Assembly: GCF_010994095.1 (NCBI RefSeq)
Contig: NZ_WJYO01000005.1
Span: 1 to 64,000, forward strand
Source: Mumia xiangluensis
GTDB taxonomy: Bacteria; Actinomycetota; Actinomycetes; Propionibacteriales; Nocardioidaceae
Length of the DNA: 64,000 nucleotides
Reading direction: 5' to 3'
Every line of letters begins with the position of its first letter. The first letter of the stretch is position 1. Positions 25,954 through 34,856 of the stretch are shown here, piece by piece. Under the pieces are notes generated by a model. It did no database searches and had not been told where the DNA came from. It worked only from the letters and a program-made list of their open reading frames with translations. The position numbers and the translations under genes were made by a program.

Positions 25954-26604
25954 ATGATCACTGTGAAGCCGTACGAGCGGGTGCTGCACTACCGCCGCGG
26001 AGCCTTCGAGCAGGTGCTCCAGCCGGGCCGCCACCGCGTGCGGGGCTTCGGCAACCAGCTGGTCCGCATCGGCGTGCGCTCCGAACTCCTTGCGGTGGCC
26101 GCGCAGTCGGTGCCCACCAGCGACGGTGTGACCGTGAAGGCAACCGGTTCGATGGTCTGGCGCGTCGACGATCCGAGGCAGTGGCACGAGGCGAGCGCGT
26201 ATCCCGCCGACCTCCTGCACGACGCTCTCAAGGAGGCCGTCCGGGCGCGTGTCGCGAGGTTCACCGTCGACGAGCTCACGGCGGGGATTCCGGCCGACGA
26301 CGCCGCCGGTGCGCCCGCTGCCCTCGTTGAGCGGGCGGGCGCGCTCGGTGTCGCCGTCGAACGGTTCGACGTGCGTGACGTGATTGCGCCGGCCGGCATC
26401 CGTCGGGCGCGGGAGGCCCTGGTCGAGGTGCGGGCGCAGGCGCTCGCCGACCTCGAGGAGGCGCGGGCGCAGACGGCCGTGCTGCGGCACCTCGCCAACG
26501 TGGCCGGTGTCCTCGAGGATCACCCCGCGCTCGCGACGCTGAGGCTGGCTGAGACGGCGGCGAGCGCCGGCGGCACCGTGGTCATCGAACGCCCGCGGGC
26601 CTGA
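25954..26604 (+). CDS. SPFH/Band 7 domain protein without membrane anchor
   Basis: The 216-aa protein begins at once with the SPFH fold: MITVKPYERVLHYRRGAFEQ, LQPGRHRV, and the strand pattern VPTSDGVTVKATGSMVWRVDD, followed by the helical region AREALVEVRAQALADLEEAR. This matches the slipin (stomatin-like) branch. Most slipins have an N-terminal hydrophobic hairpin; none is present here. It may be soluble or rely on a membrane partner. AGAGGAG precedes the ATG by about 9 nt. The gene stands alone, with a repeat-filled gap before it and a strong terminator after it. Confidence 0.85.
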   Translation: MITVKPYERVLHYRRGAFEQVLQPGRHRVRGFGNQLVRIGVRSELLAVAAQSVPTSDGVTVKATGSMVWRVDDPRQWHEASAYPADLLHDALKEAVRARVARFTVDELTAGIPADDAAGAPAALVERAGALGVAVERFDVRDVIAPAGIRRAREALVEVRAQALADLEEARAQTAVLRHLANVAGVLEDHPALATLRLAETAASAGGTVVIERPRA

Positions 26605-26614
26605 TCCGCACGCT

Positions 26615-26660
26615 CCTCCGGTTCTGCTCCCCGTGACCGAATTGGGGGCAGAACCGGAGG
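26615..26660. terminator. Long perfect hairpin after the SPFH gene
   Basis: CCTCCGGTTCTGC (26615-26627) pairs perfectly with GCAGAACCGGAGG (26648-26660), and the stem extends through CCCC/GGGG. It lies 10 nt after the stop. Confidence 0.85.
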
Positions 26661-26712
26661 ATCTCCCGGGATACCGCTCTCGGTCAGAAGAACGTCTGGC
26701 ACACTAGGGCAC

Positions 26713-28164
26713 GTGTCCAAGATCACAAAGGGTTCCGGCGCTGCTGCGGCCCCGCTCCCGTACGCCGTCATCGGCGCCGGCCCGTCCGGCCTCGCCGCGA
26801 CCCGTGCCCTGACCCGCCGCGGCATCGCCGTCTCGGGGTACGAGCTGAACGCTGACGTCGGAGGCCTGTGGGACATCGACGGTCCGCGCAGCACGATGTA
26901 CGAGTCGGCGCACCTCATCTCGTCCAAGACGACGACGCAGTTCTCCGAGATGCCGATGGGTGACGACGTCGCCGACTACCCGAGCCATCGCGAGCTGAAG
27001 AAGTACTTCCACGCGTACGCCGACCGGTTCGGGCTGCGGGAGCACTACCGGTTCGAGACCGAGGTCACGCGGGTCGAGCCGCACCCGGACGGGGGATGGG
27101 TGGTGTGGTCTCGATCGCTTCGCGCCTCGACCGGCGGGGAGGGGGAGGCCTGGACCGGCGGGGACGGGGAGGCCTCGACCGGCGGGGCGTCGGGCTCCGA
27201 GATCGGCGGGGACGGCGAGCGTACGGAGCGGGTCGCCGGCGTGATCATCGCCAACGGCACCCTGTCGGAGCCGAACATCCCGCTGCTCAAGGGCGACTTC
27301 GACGGCGAGATCTTCCACACGAGCGCCTACAAGTCGGCCACCGTCTTCGCCGGCAAGCGCGTCCTCATCATCGGCGCCGGCAACTCCGGCTGCGACATCG
27401 CCGTCGACGCGGTCCACCACGCCGAGTCCGTCGACATGAGCGTGCGGCGCGGCTACTACTTCGTCCCCAAGTACTTGTTCGGCAAGCCCGCCGACACCCT
27501 CAACCAGGGCAAGCCGCTGCCGCCGCGCATCAAGCAGGCGATCGACAGCCGCGTCCTCAAGCTGTTCACCGGCGACCCGGTCAAGCTCGGCTTCCCGAAG
27601 CCGGGCTACAAGATCTACGAGTCCCACCCGATCGTGAACTCGCTGATCCTGCACCACCTCGGCCACGGCGACCTGAGCATCCGGCCCGACGTCGATCACG
27701 TCGACGGGTCGACGGTCTTCTTCCGCGGCGGTGGGAGCGGTAGCGGAGACGGGCAGAGCCGGGACGTCACCAGCCGCGACTACGACACGATCGTGCTCGC
27801 CACCGGCTACACGCTGCACTACCCGTTCATCGACCCTGCGCTGCTGCAGTGGAACGGGTGGTCGCCGCAGCTGTACCTGAACATCTTCAGCCCGCAGCGT
27901 GACGATCTCTTCGTGATGGGCATGGTCGAGGCATCGGGGCTCGGCTGGCAGGGCCGCTACGAGCAGGCGGAGCTGATCGCGTCGTACCTCGAGGCAAAGA
28001 CAGAACGCCCTGCCGACGCCGCTGCGTTCACCGCGAAGACGCGCGGGCCGCTGCCGGACCTGACAGGCGGATACCACTACCTCGGGCTGGAGCGCATGAG
28101 CTACTACGTGAACAAGGACGCCTACCGTACGGCGGTGCGCGCCGCGATCGAGGAGCTCTCGTGA
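26713..28164 (+). CDS. Flavin-containing monooxygenase (FMO/BVMO class B)
   Basis: The 483-aa enzyme has the FAD site VIGAGPSGLAATRAL (about 18-32), the class signature FDGEIFHTSAYKSAT (FxGxxxHxxxY) and the NADPH site LIIGAGNSGCDIA. It should add one oxygen atom to a nucleophilic heteroatom or ketone. A repeat block occupies residues about 132-167 (STGGEGEAW-type units) where relatives have a short loop. The GTG start has no strong ribosome site and may be leaderless. It overlaps the symporter gene by GTGA, and the epimerase follows, so the three form an operon. Confidence 0.9.
   Translation: MSKITKGSGAAAAPLPYAVIGAGPSGLAATRALTRRGIAVSGYELNADVGGLWDIDGPRSTMYESAHLISSKTTTQFSEMPMGDDVADYPSHRELKKYFHAYADRFGLREHYRFETEVTRVEPHPDGGWVVWSRSLRASTGGEGEAWTGGDGEASTGGASGSEIGGDGERTERVAGVIIANGTLSEPNIPLLKGDFDGEIFHTSAYKSATVFAGKRVLIIGAGNSGCDIAVDAVHHAESVDMSVRRGYYFVPKYLFGKPADTLNQGKPLPPRIKQAIDSRVLKLFTGDPVKLGFPKPGYKIYESHPIVNSLILHHLGHGDLSIRPDVDHVDGSTVFFRGGGSGSGDGQSRDVTSRDYDTIVLATGYTLHYPFIDPALLQWNGWSPQLYLNIFSPQRDDLFVMGMVEASGLGWQGRYEQAELIASYLEAKTERPADAAAFTAKTRGPLPDLTGGYHYLGLERMSYYVNKDAYRTAVRAAIEELS
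27108..27200 (+). repeat. 24-nt tandem repeat inside the flavin monooxygenase gene
   Basis: The block opens with GGTCTCGATCGCTTCGCGCC, closely like the palindromic arm of the array at 1-523. GCCTxGACCGGCGGGGA then recurs at 27124, 27148 and 27172, exactly 24 nt apart and in frame. Confidence 0.9.
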
Positions 28165-29093
28165 TCACAGCCTCCGACGTCGACGCCATCACCATCTCGT
28201 TCAACGAGAGCTCGCTGACGCTCCTCAAGATCGTCCTCGGCGCCATCCTTTTCGGCGTCGCCCTGGACACGCGGTTGGAGGACTTCCGCGCCGCCGTCCG
28301 CAAGCCGGTCGCGATGGCGGTGGGGATCGGCGGCCAGTTCCTGCTGCTGCCCGCGATCACCTTCTGTCTGACCCTGGTGCTCGGGGTCCGCGGGTCGATC
28401 GCTCTCGGCATGATTCTCGTGGCCTGCTGCCCGCCCGGCAACGTCTCCAACATCCTCACCCACCGGGCGCGCGGCGACGTCGCCCTGTCCGTGTCGATGA
28501 CGTCGGTCGGCAACGTGCTGGCGATCTTCCTGATGCCGCTGAACTTCGCCTTCTGGGGCGGCCTCCACCCGACCGGCCAGGACTTCCTCACCGACATCGA
28601 GGTCGGGCCCTGGGCGATGCTGAGCGAGGTCCTCCTCGTCATCGGCATCCCGTTCGTGCTCGGCCTCACCGTCGCGCGCCTGTGGCCGAACGTCGCCGCC
28701 CGCTCGCACGGTCTCGTGAGCCGGGTCGCGTCGCTGGCCCTCGGCGCGATCATCATCGTCGGGATCACCGGCAACTGGGACGTCTTCGTCAACTACATCG
28801 GCGTCGTCCTGATCGCGGTGTTCCTCCACGACGCGCTGGCACTGCTGCTCGGCTACTCGATCGCCCGCGGCGCGCGCCTGTCCGACCGAAGCACGCGCGC
28901 GATGACGTTCGAGGTCGGGATCCGCAACGCAGGCTTCGGGTTGCTGCTCGTCTTCGAGTTCTTCGACGGCCTCGGCGGCATGGCGCTGGTCGCTGCCTGG
29001 TGGGGGATCTGGGACATCATCGCGGGCTTGTTCGTCGCCACCCTCTGGGCGCGGCGACCCGTGCGGGACGAGAAGGTCGAGGTCCCGGCATGA
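28161..29093 (+). CDS. Bile acid:sodium symporter (BASS) family transporter
   Basis: The 310-aa integral membrane protein has about nine hydrophobic segments and the family signature MILVACCPPGNVSNI (residues about 91-105), plus TFEVGIRNAGFGLLL, the paired motif of the inverted-repeat fold. BASS proteins import organic anions with Na+; the substrate here is unknown. The GTG start overlaps the monooxygenase stop and its own stop overlaps the epimerase start (ATGA). This suggests uptake of a compound that the flanking oxidoreductases act on. Confidence 0.88.
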   Translation: MITASDVDAITISFNESSLTLLKIVLGAILFGVALDTRLEDFRAAVRKPVAMAVGIGGQFLLLPAITFCLTLVLGVRGSIALGMILVACCPPGNVSNILTHRARGDVALSVSMTSVGNVLAIFLMPLNFAFWGGLHPTGQDFLTDIEVGPWAMLSEVLLVIGIPFVLGLTVARLWPNVAARSHGLVSRVASLALGAIIIVGITGNWDVFVNYIGVVLIAVFLHDALALLLGYSIARGARLSDRSTRAMTFEVGIRNAGFGLLLVFEFFDGLGGMALVAAWWGIWDIIAGLFVATLWARRPVRDEKVEVPA

Positions 29094-30139
29094 GCGCCGA
29101 CGCCCGCCGTACGCCGGACGGCCGCGGCACGCCGGACGACGGCCGTACGCCTGACGACAGCGGTACGGCGTCCGCCGGGCGCCGCGTCCTGGTGACGGGC
29201 GGCTCGGGCTTCCTGGGTTCCTCGGTGGTCCCGGGCCTCGTCGCCGACCCGGGGATCGCCCTGGTCGTCAGCGGCGACATCCGGGATCCCGGTGAGCACG
29301 TCCGCTCATCCGCCCCGGACCATGCCGTCTACGTGTCGCTCGACGTCACCGACGCCGACGCGGTGTCGCGCACCGTCGCCGAGCACAGGATCGACACGAT
29401 CGTGCATCTCGCATCGATCGTGAACCCGCCGCCGGGCATGACCGACGAGGTCGCGTACAAGGTCGACGTCGAGGGCACCTGCCACGTGCTCGCCGCGGCG
29501 CTCACCCACGGCGTACGACGCCTGATCGTGTCGTCCAGCGGAGCGGCGTACGGCTACCACGCCGACAACCCCGCGTGGATCACCGAGGACCAGCCCGCAC
29601 GAGGCAACGACGCGTTCGCGTACAGCCGTCACAAGCGACTCGTCGAGGAGATGCTCGCCGTTGCCCGCCACGAGCATCCCGGGCTCGAGCAGACGGTGCT
29701 GCGGATCGGCACGATCCTGGGGGACCGGGTCGACAACCAGATCACCGACCTGTTCCGCAAGAAGCGTCTGCTGAAGATCGCGGGGTCTGACTCGCCGTTC
29801 GTGTTCGTGTGGGACACCGACCTCACCGAGATCGTGGTTCGCGCCGTGACCTCGGACGTCACCGGCATCTTCAACGTCGCCGGCGACGGCGCCCTGACGA
29901 TCGACGAGATCGCCGCGCGACTCGGGCGCGGGACGCTGCCGATCCCGGAGATCGTCCTTCGTACGGCGCTGGCCGTGGCGAAGCCGCTGGGGCTGACGCA
30001 GTACGGGCCGGAGCAGACGAAGTTCCTCCAGTACCGGCCCGTTCTCGACAACACCCGGCTCACCACGGTGTTCGGCTACGAGCCGGCGTACACGTCCGCG
30101 CAGGCCTTCGACGCGTGGCGGGCCGCGCAGGGCCTCTGA
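29090..30139 (+). CDS. NAD-dependent epimerase/dehydratase (extended SDR)
   Basis: The 349-aa protein has the Rossmann motif VLVTGGSGFLGSSV starting near residue 32, an SSSGAAYG segment and FAYSRHKRLVEEML, the YxxxK-type active site. It acts on a nucleotide sugar or similar polyol, not identifiable here. The first 30 residues are a hydrophilic extension made from an 18-nt DNA repeat (RTPDGR, GTPDDG, RTPDDS). The real start could lie nearer the Rossmann fold. It is the third gene of the monooxygenase-symporter operon (ATGA overlap). Confidence 0.85.
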   Translation: MSADARRTPDGRGTPDDGRTPDDSGTASAGRRVLVTGGSGFLGSSVVPGLVADPGIALVVSGDIRDPGEHVRSSAPDHAVYVSLDVTDADAVSRTVAEHRIDTIVHLASIVNPPPGMTDEVAYKVDVEGTCHVLAAALTHGVRRLIVSSSGAAYGYHADNPAWITEDQPARGNDAFAYSRHKRLVEEMLAVARHEHPGLEQTVLRIGTILGDRVDNQITDLFRKKRLLKIAGSDSPFVFVWDTDLTEIVVRAVTSDVTGIFNVAGDGALTIDEIAARLGRGTLPIPEIVLRTALAVAKPLGLTQYGPEQTKFLQYRPVLDNTRLTTVFGYEPAYTSAQAFDAWRAAQGL

Positions 30140-30188
30140 CGCGTCGTGCGTGGCTCGTCGTCCGGTGAGGCTCGTCGTACGGTGAAGC

Positions 30189-30755
30189 ATGGCGCAGCGG
30201 CGCGCGGTGAAATCGGTGAGGGGCTCCGAGGAGTCTCTGGTCGCGGCGACGGGTGAGTCGTACGACATGTGGTTCGCGCGCCTGGACGAGCTCGGTGCCG
30301 CGGCGGGGACGGACGGCCCGACGTGGTCGCACACGCGGATCGCCGCGTGCCTGGTCGACCTGGGCGTCGACGGCTGGTGGGCACAGCACCTGGCGGTCGC
30401 CTACGAGCAGGCGCGCGGGCTGCGGTCCCCAGGGCAGCGTGCCGACGGGACGTTCAGCGCGAGCGTGTCGCGGACGCTCGACCTCGAGGTTCCGGCCGCC
30501 GTCGCACGGGTGGTGCCCGCGGTCGCCGATGCCCTTGCGCTCGCGCCGCCGGAGCTGAACCCCGCGGCCAAGAACCCGAGCGGACGGTTCCGGCTGGACG
30601 ACGGCACGATCATCGTCATCGGCTTCAGCCCGCGCGGGGAGGGCCGGAGCGTGGTGTCGCTCGAGCACGCGCGGCTCGGCGCCGACGCCGACCTCGACGC
30701 CGTGAAGGCACGGCTCCGCGAGCTGCTGAAGGGTGTCGACACCCCGACCGCTTAG
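30189..30755 (+). CDS. DUF4287-domain protein
   Basis: The 188-aa protein carries the DUF4287 pattern in residues about 18-90: ATGESYDMWFARLDE, IAACLVDLGVDGWWAQHLAV, YEQARGLRSPGQRADGTF. The second half (TLDLEVPAAVARVV onward) resembles the small START-like domain often joined to it. No enzymatic motif is known to me. The start is preceded by two copies of a 17-nt repeat, GGCTCGTCGTnCGGTGA (30152-30185); TACGGT at its end is 5 nt before the ATG and may be a leaderless -10. It converges on the next gene with a 5-nt gap. Confidence 0.8.
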   Translation: MAQRRAVKSVRGSEESLVAATGESYDMWFARLDELGAAAGTDGPTWSHTRIAACLVDLGVDGWWAQHLAVAYEQARGLRSPGQRADGTFSASVSRTLDLEVPAAVARVVPAVADALALAPPELNPAAKNPSGRFRLDDGTIIVIGFSPRGEGRSVVSLEHARLGADADLDAVKARLRELLKGVDTPTA

Positions 30756-30760
30756 GGCGC

Positions 30761-31312
30761 TCAGCCGCCGGTGCCGCCGCCGGCCTCCAACAGCTCCAGC
30801 GTGTAGCCGTCCGGGTCCTTCGCCAAACCCACGACGGCGTCGTCGAGCGCGGCCTGCGGTGCCGGCTCCAGGACGATCGACCCGCCCGCTGCCTCGATGG
30901 CGCGTGCGGTCGCCGTCGGATCAGGCACGTAGAAGACGAGCTTCACGGGGTTGTCCTGGTAGTCGCGCTCGCGGCCGTCCGTGTAGTGCATCAGCACGAC
31001 CGCCGCGCCCCGCGTCATGTCGTCGAACCCGAGGACGATCTCGTCCATGTAGCCCGGGATCTCGAACGCCCTCAGCTCGACCATGCCGAATGCCGATCGG
31101 TAGAACTGCGACGACGCCCTGAGGTCGGCCACACCGATGCCGGCCGCACCCACGCTCGTACGGTCGGTCGCGTCCGCGGTGGCAGCCTCCGTGACGGCGG
31201 TCGGTGAGGGCGTGCGCGCTCCGGCCGGGTCGTCATCCGAGCCTGCACAGGCGACGCTGACCGACAGGACAGCCGCCACGAGCGCCAGCCGCGCAGACCG
31301 TCTGTGCTCCAC
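30761..31312 (-). CDS. VOC (glyoxalase-like) domain lipoprotein
   Basis: The 183-aa product has a signal sequence RRSARLALVAAVLSVSVAC with a probable lipidated Cys at about residue 22, a Thr/Ala-rich linker, then one VOC domain (about 55-180) with VADLRASSQFYRSAFGM and DPDGYTLELLEA. A lipid-anchored extracellular VOC domain is uncommon. The first metal-ligand position of the fold (usually His) is Gly here, so binding rather than catalysis is possible. The GTG start is chosen because CGGGAGG lies 8 nt upstream; an ATG 18 nt earlier would place that site inside the gene. Confidence 0.75.
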   Translation of the reverse strand: MEHRRSARLALVAAVLSVSVACAGSDDDPAGARTPSPTAVTEAATADATDRTSVGAAGIGVADLRASSQFYRSAFGMVELRAFEIPGYMDEIVLGFDDMTRGAAVVLMHYTDGRERDYQDNPVKLVFYVPDPTATARAIEAAGGSIVLEPAPQAALDDAVVGLAKDPDGYTLELLEAGGGTGG

Positions 31313-31422
31313 GGTGCATGCCTCCCGCATCGATGCCGCGTCGTCCGGTGCACCGTCCCACGCGGGTCAGCGCCGGAGGTAGTGAGACGGCATCTCATCT
31401 CGGCATGCCGACGCCGGCCGGC

Positions 31423-32295
31423 CTACAGCGTCGCGGCGGGCCCCACGACATGGTCGACGACGCCGCGGACGAACCCCACGAGATCGTCCTGCTCGGGCAT
31501 CACGAAGACCTCGCTGAAACCCAGCTCGGCGTACGCCGCGAGCGTCTCCGTGAACGACCCGTCGAACGGCACCGGACCGTTCCACAGGATCGTCTTGCGG
31601 ATCTCGTCGTACGGCCGTCCGACGTCCTCGCAGTGCTCACGCAGGACGGCCAGCTTGTGCGCGACGCCGTCCGTCCCGTAGCCCGGCTGCGCGAACACGT
31701 TGCACGCGTCGGCGTACTGCGCGACGAGCCGCAGCGTCTTGCGCTCGCCCCCGCCGCCGACCATCACCGGCAGCGGGCCGATCGGCTTCGGCGAGCAGAG
31801 CGTCTCCTCGAGCTGGTAGAAGCGCCCCGCGTACGGCCCGTCGTCCTCGCCGAACATCTGGGCGACGATCTGCAGCGTCTCCTCGAGCCGCGCGAGCCGT
31901 TCGCCGGCCGACCACAGCGGGACCCCGAGGCCGCGCTGCTCGCGCTCGTACCAGCCGGCGCCGATACCGAGCGTGGCTCGGCCGCCGCTGAGGACGTCGA
32001 GCGACGCGACGATCTTCGCGAGCAGGCCGGGGTGCCGGTACGGGACGCCGGTGACCAGCACCTGGAGCCCGACGCGCTCGGTGCGTCCGGCCAGGAAGCC
32101 GAGCGTCGTGTACGCCTCCAGCATCGGGTCCTGGGCACCGCCGGCGTAGTGCTCCATCTGGAAGAAGTGGTCCATCACCGACAGCGACCGGATCCCGCCC
32201 CCGTCCGCGAGCGCACCGACCTCGGCGTACGTCGGCGCGACTGCTGCTGCACCCCCGATCACGTCGAAGCGGGGGAGGTGGACCGAGACGTCCAC
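31423..32295 (-). CDS. LLM-class F420-dependent oxidoreductase
   Basis: The 290-aa protein has the luciferase-like barrel with SVMDHFFQMEHYAGG, LEAYTTLGFLAGRTERVGLQ, GRATLGIGAGWYEREQRGLG and LPVMVGGGGERKTLRLVAQY, typical of actinobacterial F420-dependent enzymes. The substrate is unknown. The GTG start lies 2 nt after the aldo/keto reductase stop, so translation is coupled. The three genes here run as SRPBCC protein, aldo/keto reductase, LLM enzyme. Confidence 0.88.
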   Translation of the reverse strand: MDVSVHLPRFDVIGGAAAVAPTYAEVGALADGGGIRSLSVMDHFFQMEHYAGGAQDPMLEAYTTLGFLAGRTERVGLQVLVTGVPYRHPGLLAKIVASLDVLSGGRATLGIGAGWYEREQRGLGVPLWSAGERLARLEETLQIVAQMFGEDDGPYAGRFYQLEETLCSPKPIGPLPVMVGGGGERKTLRLVAQYADACNVFAQPGYGTDGVAHKLAVLREHCEDVGRPYDEIRKTILWNGPVPFDGSFTETLAAYAELGFSEVFVMPEQDDLVGFVRGVVDHVVGPAATL

Positions 32296-32297
32296 GC

Positions 32298-33155
32298 TCA
32301 GGCCGCCGCGTCCAGCTCGGCGACGGTGTCCGCGTCGAGCGTGAGGTCGGCCGCGGCCATGTTCTCCTCGAGGTGCGCGACCGAGCCCGTGCCCGGGATC
32401 GGCAGCATCACCGGCGAGGTCTGCAGGAGCCACGCGAGCGCGACCTGCGCGGGCGTCGCGTCGTACCGCTTCGCGGCGCTGCCGACCGGCCCGTCCGGCG
32501 CGGTGAGGTCGCCGGCGTCGACCGGCGCCCACGGGATGAAACCGATGCCGTGCTCGGTGCAGTAGTCGAGCACGTCGGCCGACGAGCGGTCGACGAGGTT
32601 GTAGCGGTTCTGCACCGTCACCACGGGCACGTACTGCTGTGCCTCCTCGATGTCGGCGACGCTGACCTGCGACAGCCCGATCGCGCGGACCTTGCCGTCC
32701 TCGCGCAGCTGCGCGAGGGTCTCGAACTGCTCCTCGCGGGGAGTCCGGCCGTCGATGCGGTGCAGCTGGAGGAGGTCGAGCACGTCGGTGCGCAGGTAGC
32801 GCCGGCTCATCTCGACCTGCTGCTGGAGGTACTCGCGGCGCCCGAGTGGCCACCACTCGTCCGGCCCGGTGCGGACCAGGCCGGCCTTCGTCGCGATCTT
32901 CACGCCGTCCGCGTACGGCGCCAGCGCTTCGCCGATGATCTGCTCGCTGACGTCGGGCCCGTACGAGTCGGCCGTGTCGATGAAGTCGACGCCCAGCTCG
33001 ACGGCCCGGCGCAGCACCGATCGGGCGACCTCCCGGTCGGCGGGCTCGCCCCAGATCCCAGGGCCCGTGATCCGCATCGCGCCGAACCCGAGCCGGTTCA
33101 CGGCGCCCACTCCGTCGATCGTGAAGGTGCTGTCGTGCGTGGGGGACTTGCTCAT
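32298..33155 (-). CDS. Aldo/keto reductase
   Basis: The 285-aa (beta/alpha)8 oxidoreductase shows LGFGAMRITG, the catalytic segment FIDTADSYGPDVSEQ (Asp and Tyr), KIATKAGL (Lys) and LLQLHRID (His), completing the AKR tetrad. NADPH-dependent carbonyl reduction is expected. The start has GAGGAG about 5 nt upstream, inside the end of the preceding gene. It is the middle gene of a three-gene operon. Confidence 0.92.
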   Translation of the reverse strand: MSKSPTHDSTFTIDGVGAVNRLGFGAMRITGPGIWGEPADREVARSVLRRAVELGVDFIDTADSYGPDVSEQIIGEALAPYADGVKIATKAGLVRTGPDEWWPLGRREYLQQQVEMSRRYLRTDVLDLLQLHRIDGRTPREEQFETLAQLREDGKVRAIGLSQVSVADIEEAQQYVPVVTVQNRYNLVDRSSADVLDYCTEHGIGFIPWAPVDAGDLTAPDGPVGSAAKRYDATPAQVALAWLLQTSPVMLPIPGTGSVAHLEENMAAADLTLDADTVAELDAAA

Positions 33156-33156
33156 G

Positions 33157-33585
33157 TCACTCCTCGGTGGGTGCGTCGTCGGCGGCGAGCGTCTCGTAGT
33201 ACGCCCGTCCCGCAGGGTAGTAGTCCTCCCAAGCAGGCTCGTGCTCGCCGGCGACGCGGGCGGCCAGGACTCCGGCGAGGAAGTCGCCCCGCGGCCCGCG
33301 TTCACCGAGGTCGGCGAGGTCGACCCCGTGGACGACGAGCTGGAGGTCGGTGCTGTCCTCGTCGCGGACCCGCAGCCAGCCGTCGACCACGGTGCCGCTG
33401 TCCAGGCGCACGGTCAGGTGGTCCGGCTCGTCCTCGCTGACCACCGTCACCTCGATGCTGCCGAGGGGTGTGCCTCCGGTGAGCGTCTGCCACACATCGT
33501 CGCGTCCACGGGGCAGGACGCGGGTGTAGACGAGGTCCCGGTGCTCGTCGTGCAGACGCACGCGACCCGTCGGCAGGTGCTTCAT
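33157..33585 (-). CDS. SRPBCC (AHSA1/START-like) family protein
   Basis: The 142-aa protein fits the small START-like fold: an N-terminal strand pair around HDEHRDLVYTRVLP, the helix RDDVWQTLTGG, and strands IEVTVVSEDEPDHLTVRL and TDLQLVVHGVDL, ending in a helix WEDYYPAGRAYYETL. Such proteins bind hydrophobic ligands; no ligand can be named. The start MKHLPTG is preceded directly by GGAGGG with no spacer, as at glgX. It diverges from iscS by 65 bp and heads the operon with the two oxidoreductases. Confidence 0.7.
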   Translation of the reverse strand: MKHLPTGRVRLHDEHRDLVYTRVLPRGRDDVWQTLTGGTPLGSIEVTVVSEDEPDHLTVRLDSGTVVDGWLRVRDEDSTDLQLVVHGVDLADLGERGPRGDFLAGVLAARVAGEHEPAWEDYYPAGRAYYETLAADDAPTEE

Positions 33586-33634
33586 CCCTCCAGCCTGGCA
33601 GGCGGCGCGCGCACGCACACATCAGGAGGGCGAC

Positions 33635-33640
33635 TACGCT
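33635..33640 (+). promoter_or_regulatory. -10 box of iscS
   Basis: TACGCT lies 10 nt before the ATG with no ribosome site between, indicating a near-leaderless mRNA. Confidence 0.5.
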
Positions 33641-33650
33641 TGGTTGCGTC

Positions 33651-34856
33651 ATGAGTCTCATCTCCGCCCCGATCACCTACCTCGACCATGCGGCGACCAC
33701 GCCGATGGTCCCCGAGGCGATCGCAGCGATGAACGCGACGATGCTCGAGGGCGGCAACCCGTCGTCCCTGCACGCCTCCGGTCGGCGGGCTCGCCGACGC
33801 GTCGAGGAGGCCCGCGAGCTCGTCGCCCAGCGGGTCGGGGCGCGTCCCAGCGAGATCGTCTTCATGTCGGGTGGGACCGAGGCCGACAACCTGGCGGTGA
33901 AGGGCCTCTACTGGGCGCGCCACCACGCCGATCCTGCCCGTCGCCGCATCCTCGCCTCGGCCGTCGAGCACCACGCGCTGCTCGACCCGCTGACGTGGCT
34001 CGAGAAGGCGGAGGGGGCGGTCGCCGACCTGATCGAGGTCGATGCGTCGTGCCGCCTCGACGTCGACGCGCTCCGCGCGGCGCTCGAGCGCGATCCGTCC
34101 GACGTCGCGCTGATCAGCTGCATGTGGGCCAACAACGAGGTCGGCACGGTCCAGCCGCTCTCCGAGGTCGTGGCGCTCGCCGCCGAGCACGGGATCCCCG
34201 TCCACAGCGATGCCGTGCAGGCGCTCGGCCACGCGCCGGTCGACTTCGCCGACAGCGGTCTGGACGCGATGACGCTGTCGTCCCACAAGCTCGGGGGGCC
34301 GACCGGCGTCGGCGCCCTCGTCGTACGCCGTGAGCTCGACGCGGTGCCCCTGCTGCACGGAGGCGGGCAGGAGCGGGACCTGCGCTCCGGCACCCTCAAT
34401 ACCGCGGCGATCACCGCGTTCGCTGCCGCGGTCGACGTCGCGGTGACCCGGCGGGACGAGGAGTCGAGGCGGCTCGAGGCGCTGCGGGAGCGACTGGTCG
34501 CAGGCGTCCGTACGGCGGTGCCGGACGCGGTCGTCAACGGTGCCGGTGAGCCTGGTCCCACCCACCGGCTGCCGCACGTCGCGCACGTGACGTTCCCGGG
34601 GTGCGAGGGTGACTCGCTGCTCATGCTGCTCGACGCGCAGGGGATCGAGTGCTCGACGGGCTCGGCCTGCTCGGCCGGCGTGCCGCAGGCGAGCCACGTG
34701 CTCATCGCGATGGGGATGGACGAGCTCGCCGCACGCGGGTCGCTGCGCTTCAGCCTCGGCTGGACCAGCACCGAGGCCGACGTCGACCGGCTCCTCGCCG
34801 CGCTCCCGTCGGTGCACGAGCGTGCCCGGGCTGCAGCCAAGGCGGGGCGACGCTGA
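33651..34856 (+). CDS. iscS: Cysteine desulfurase (IscS/NifS family)
   Basis: The 401-aa PLP enzyme takes sulfur from cysteine as a persulfide. It has [38 protein letters not shown], the PLP lysine K213 in SSHKLGGP and the active-site Cys about residue 340 in GSACSAG. It is coupled by TGATG to mnmA, so its main job here is likely to supply sulfur for tRNA 2-thiouridine. M. tuberculosis has the same pair (Rv3025c-Rv3024c). A leaderless start is likely. Confidence 0.95.
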   Translation: MSLISAPITYLDHAATTPMVPEAIAAMNATMLEGGNPSSLHASGRRARRRVEEARELVAQRVGARPSEIVFMSGGTEADNLAVKGLYWARHHADPARRRILASAVEHHALLDPLTWLEKAEGAVADLIEVDASCRLDVDALRAALERDPSDVALISCMWANNEVGTVQPLSEVVALAAEHGIPVHSDAVQALGHAPVDFADSGLDAMTLSSHKLGGPTGVGALVVRRELDAVPLLHGGGQERDLRSGTLNTAAITAFAAAVDVAVTRRDEESRRLEALRERLVAGVRTAVPDAVVNGAGEPGPTHRLPHVAHVTFPGCEGDSLLMLLDAQGIECSTGSACSAGVPQASHVLIAMGMDELAARGSLRFSLGWTSTEADVDRLLAALPSVHERARAAAKAGRR

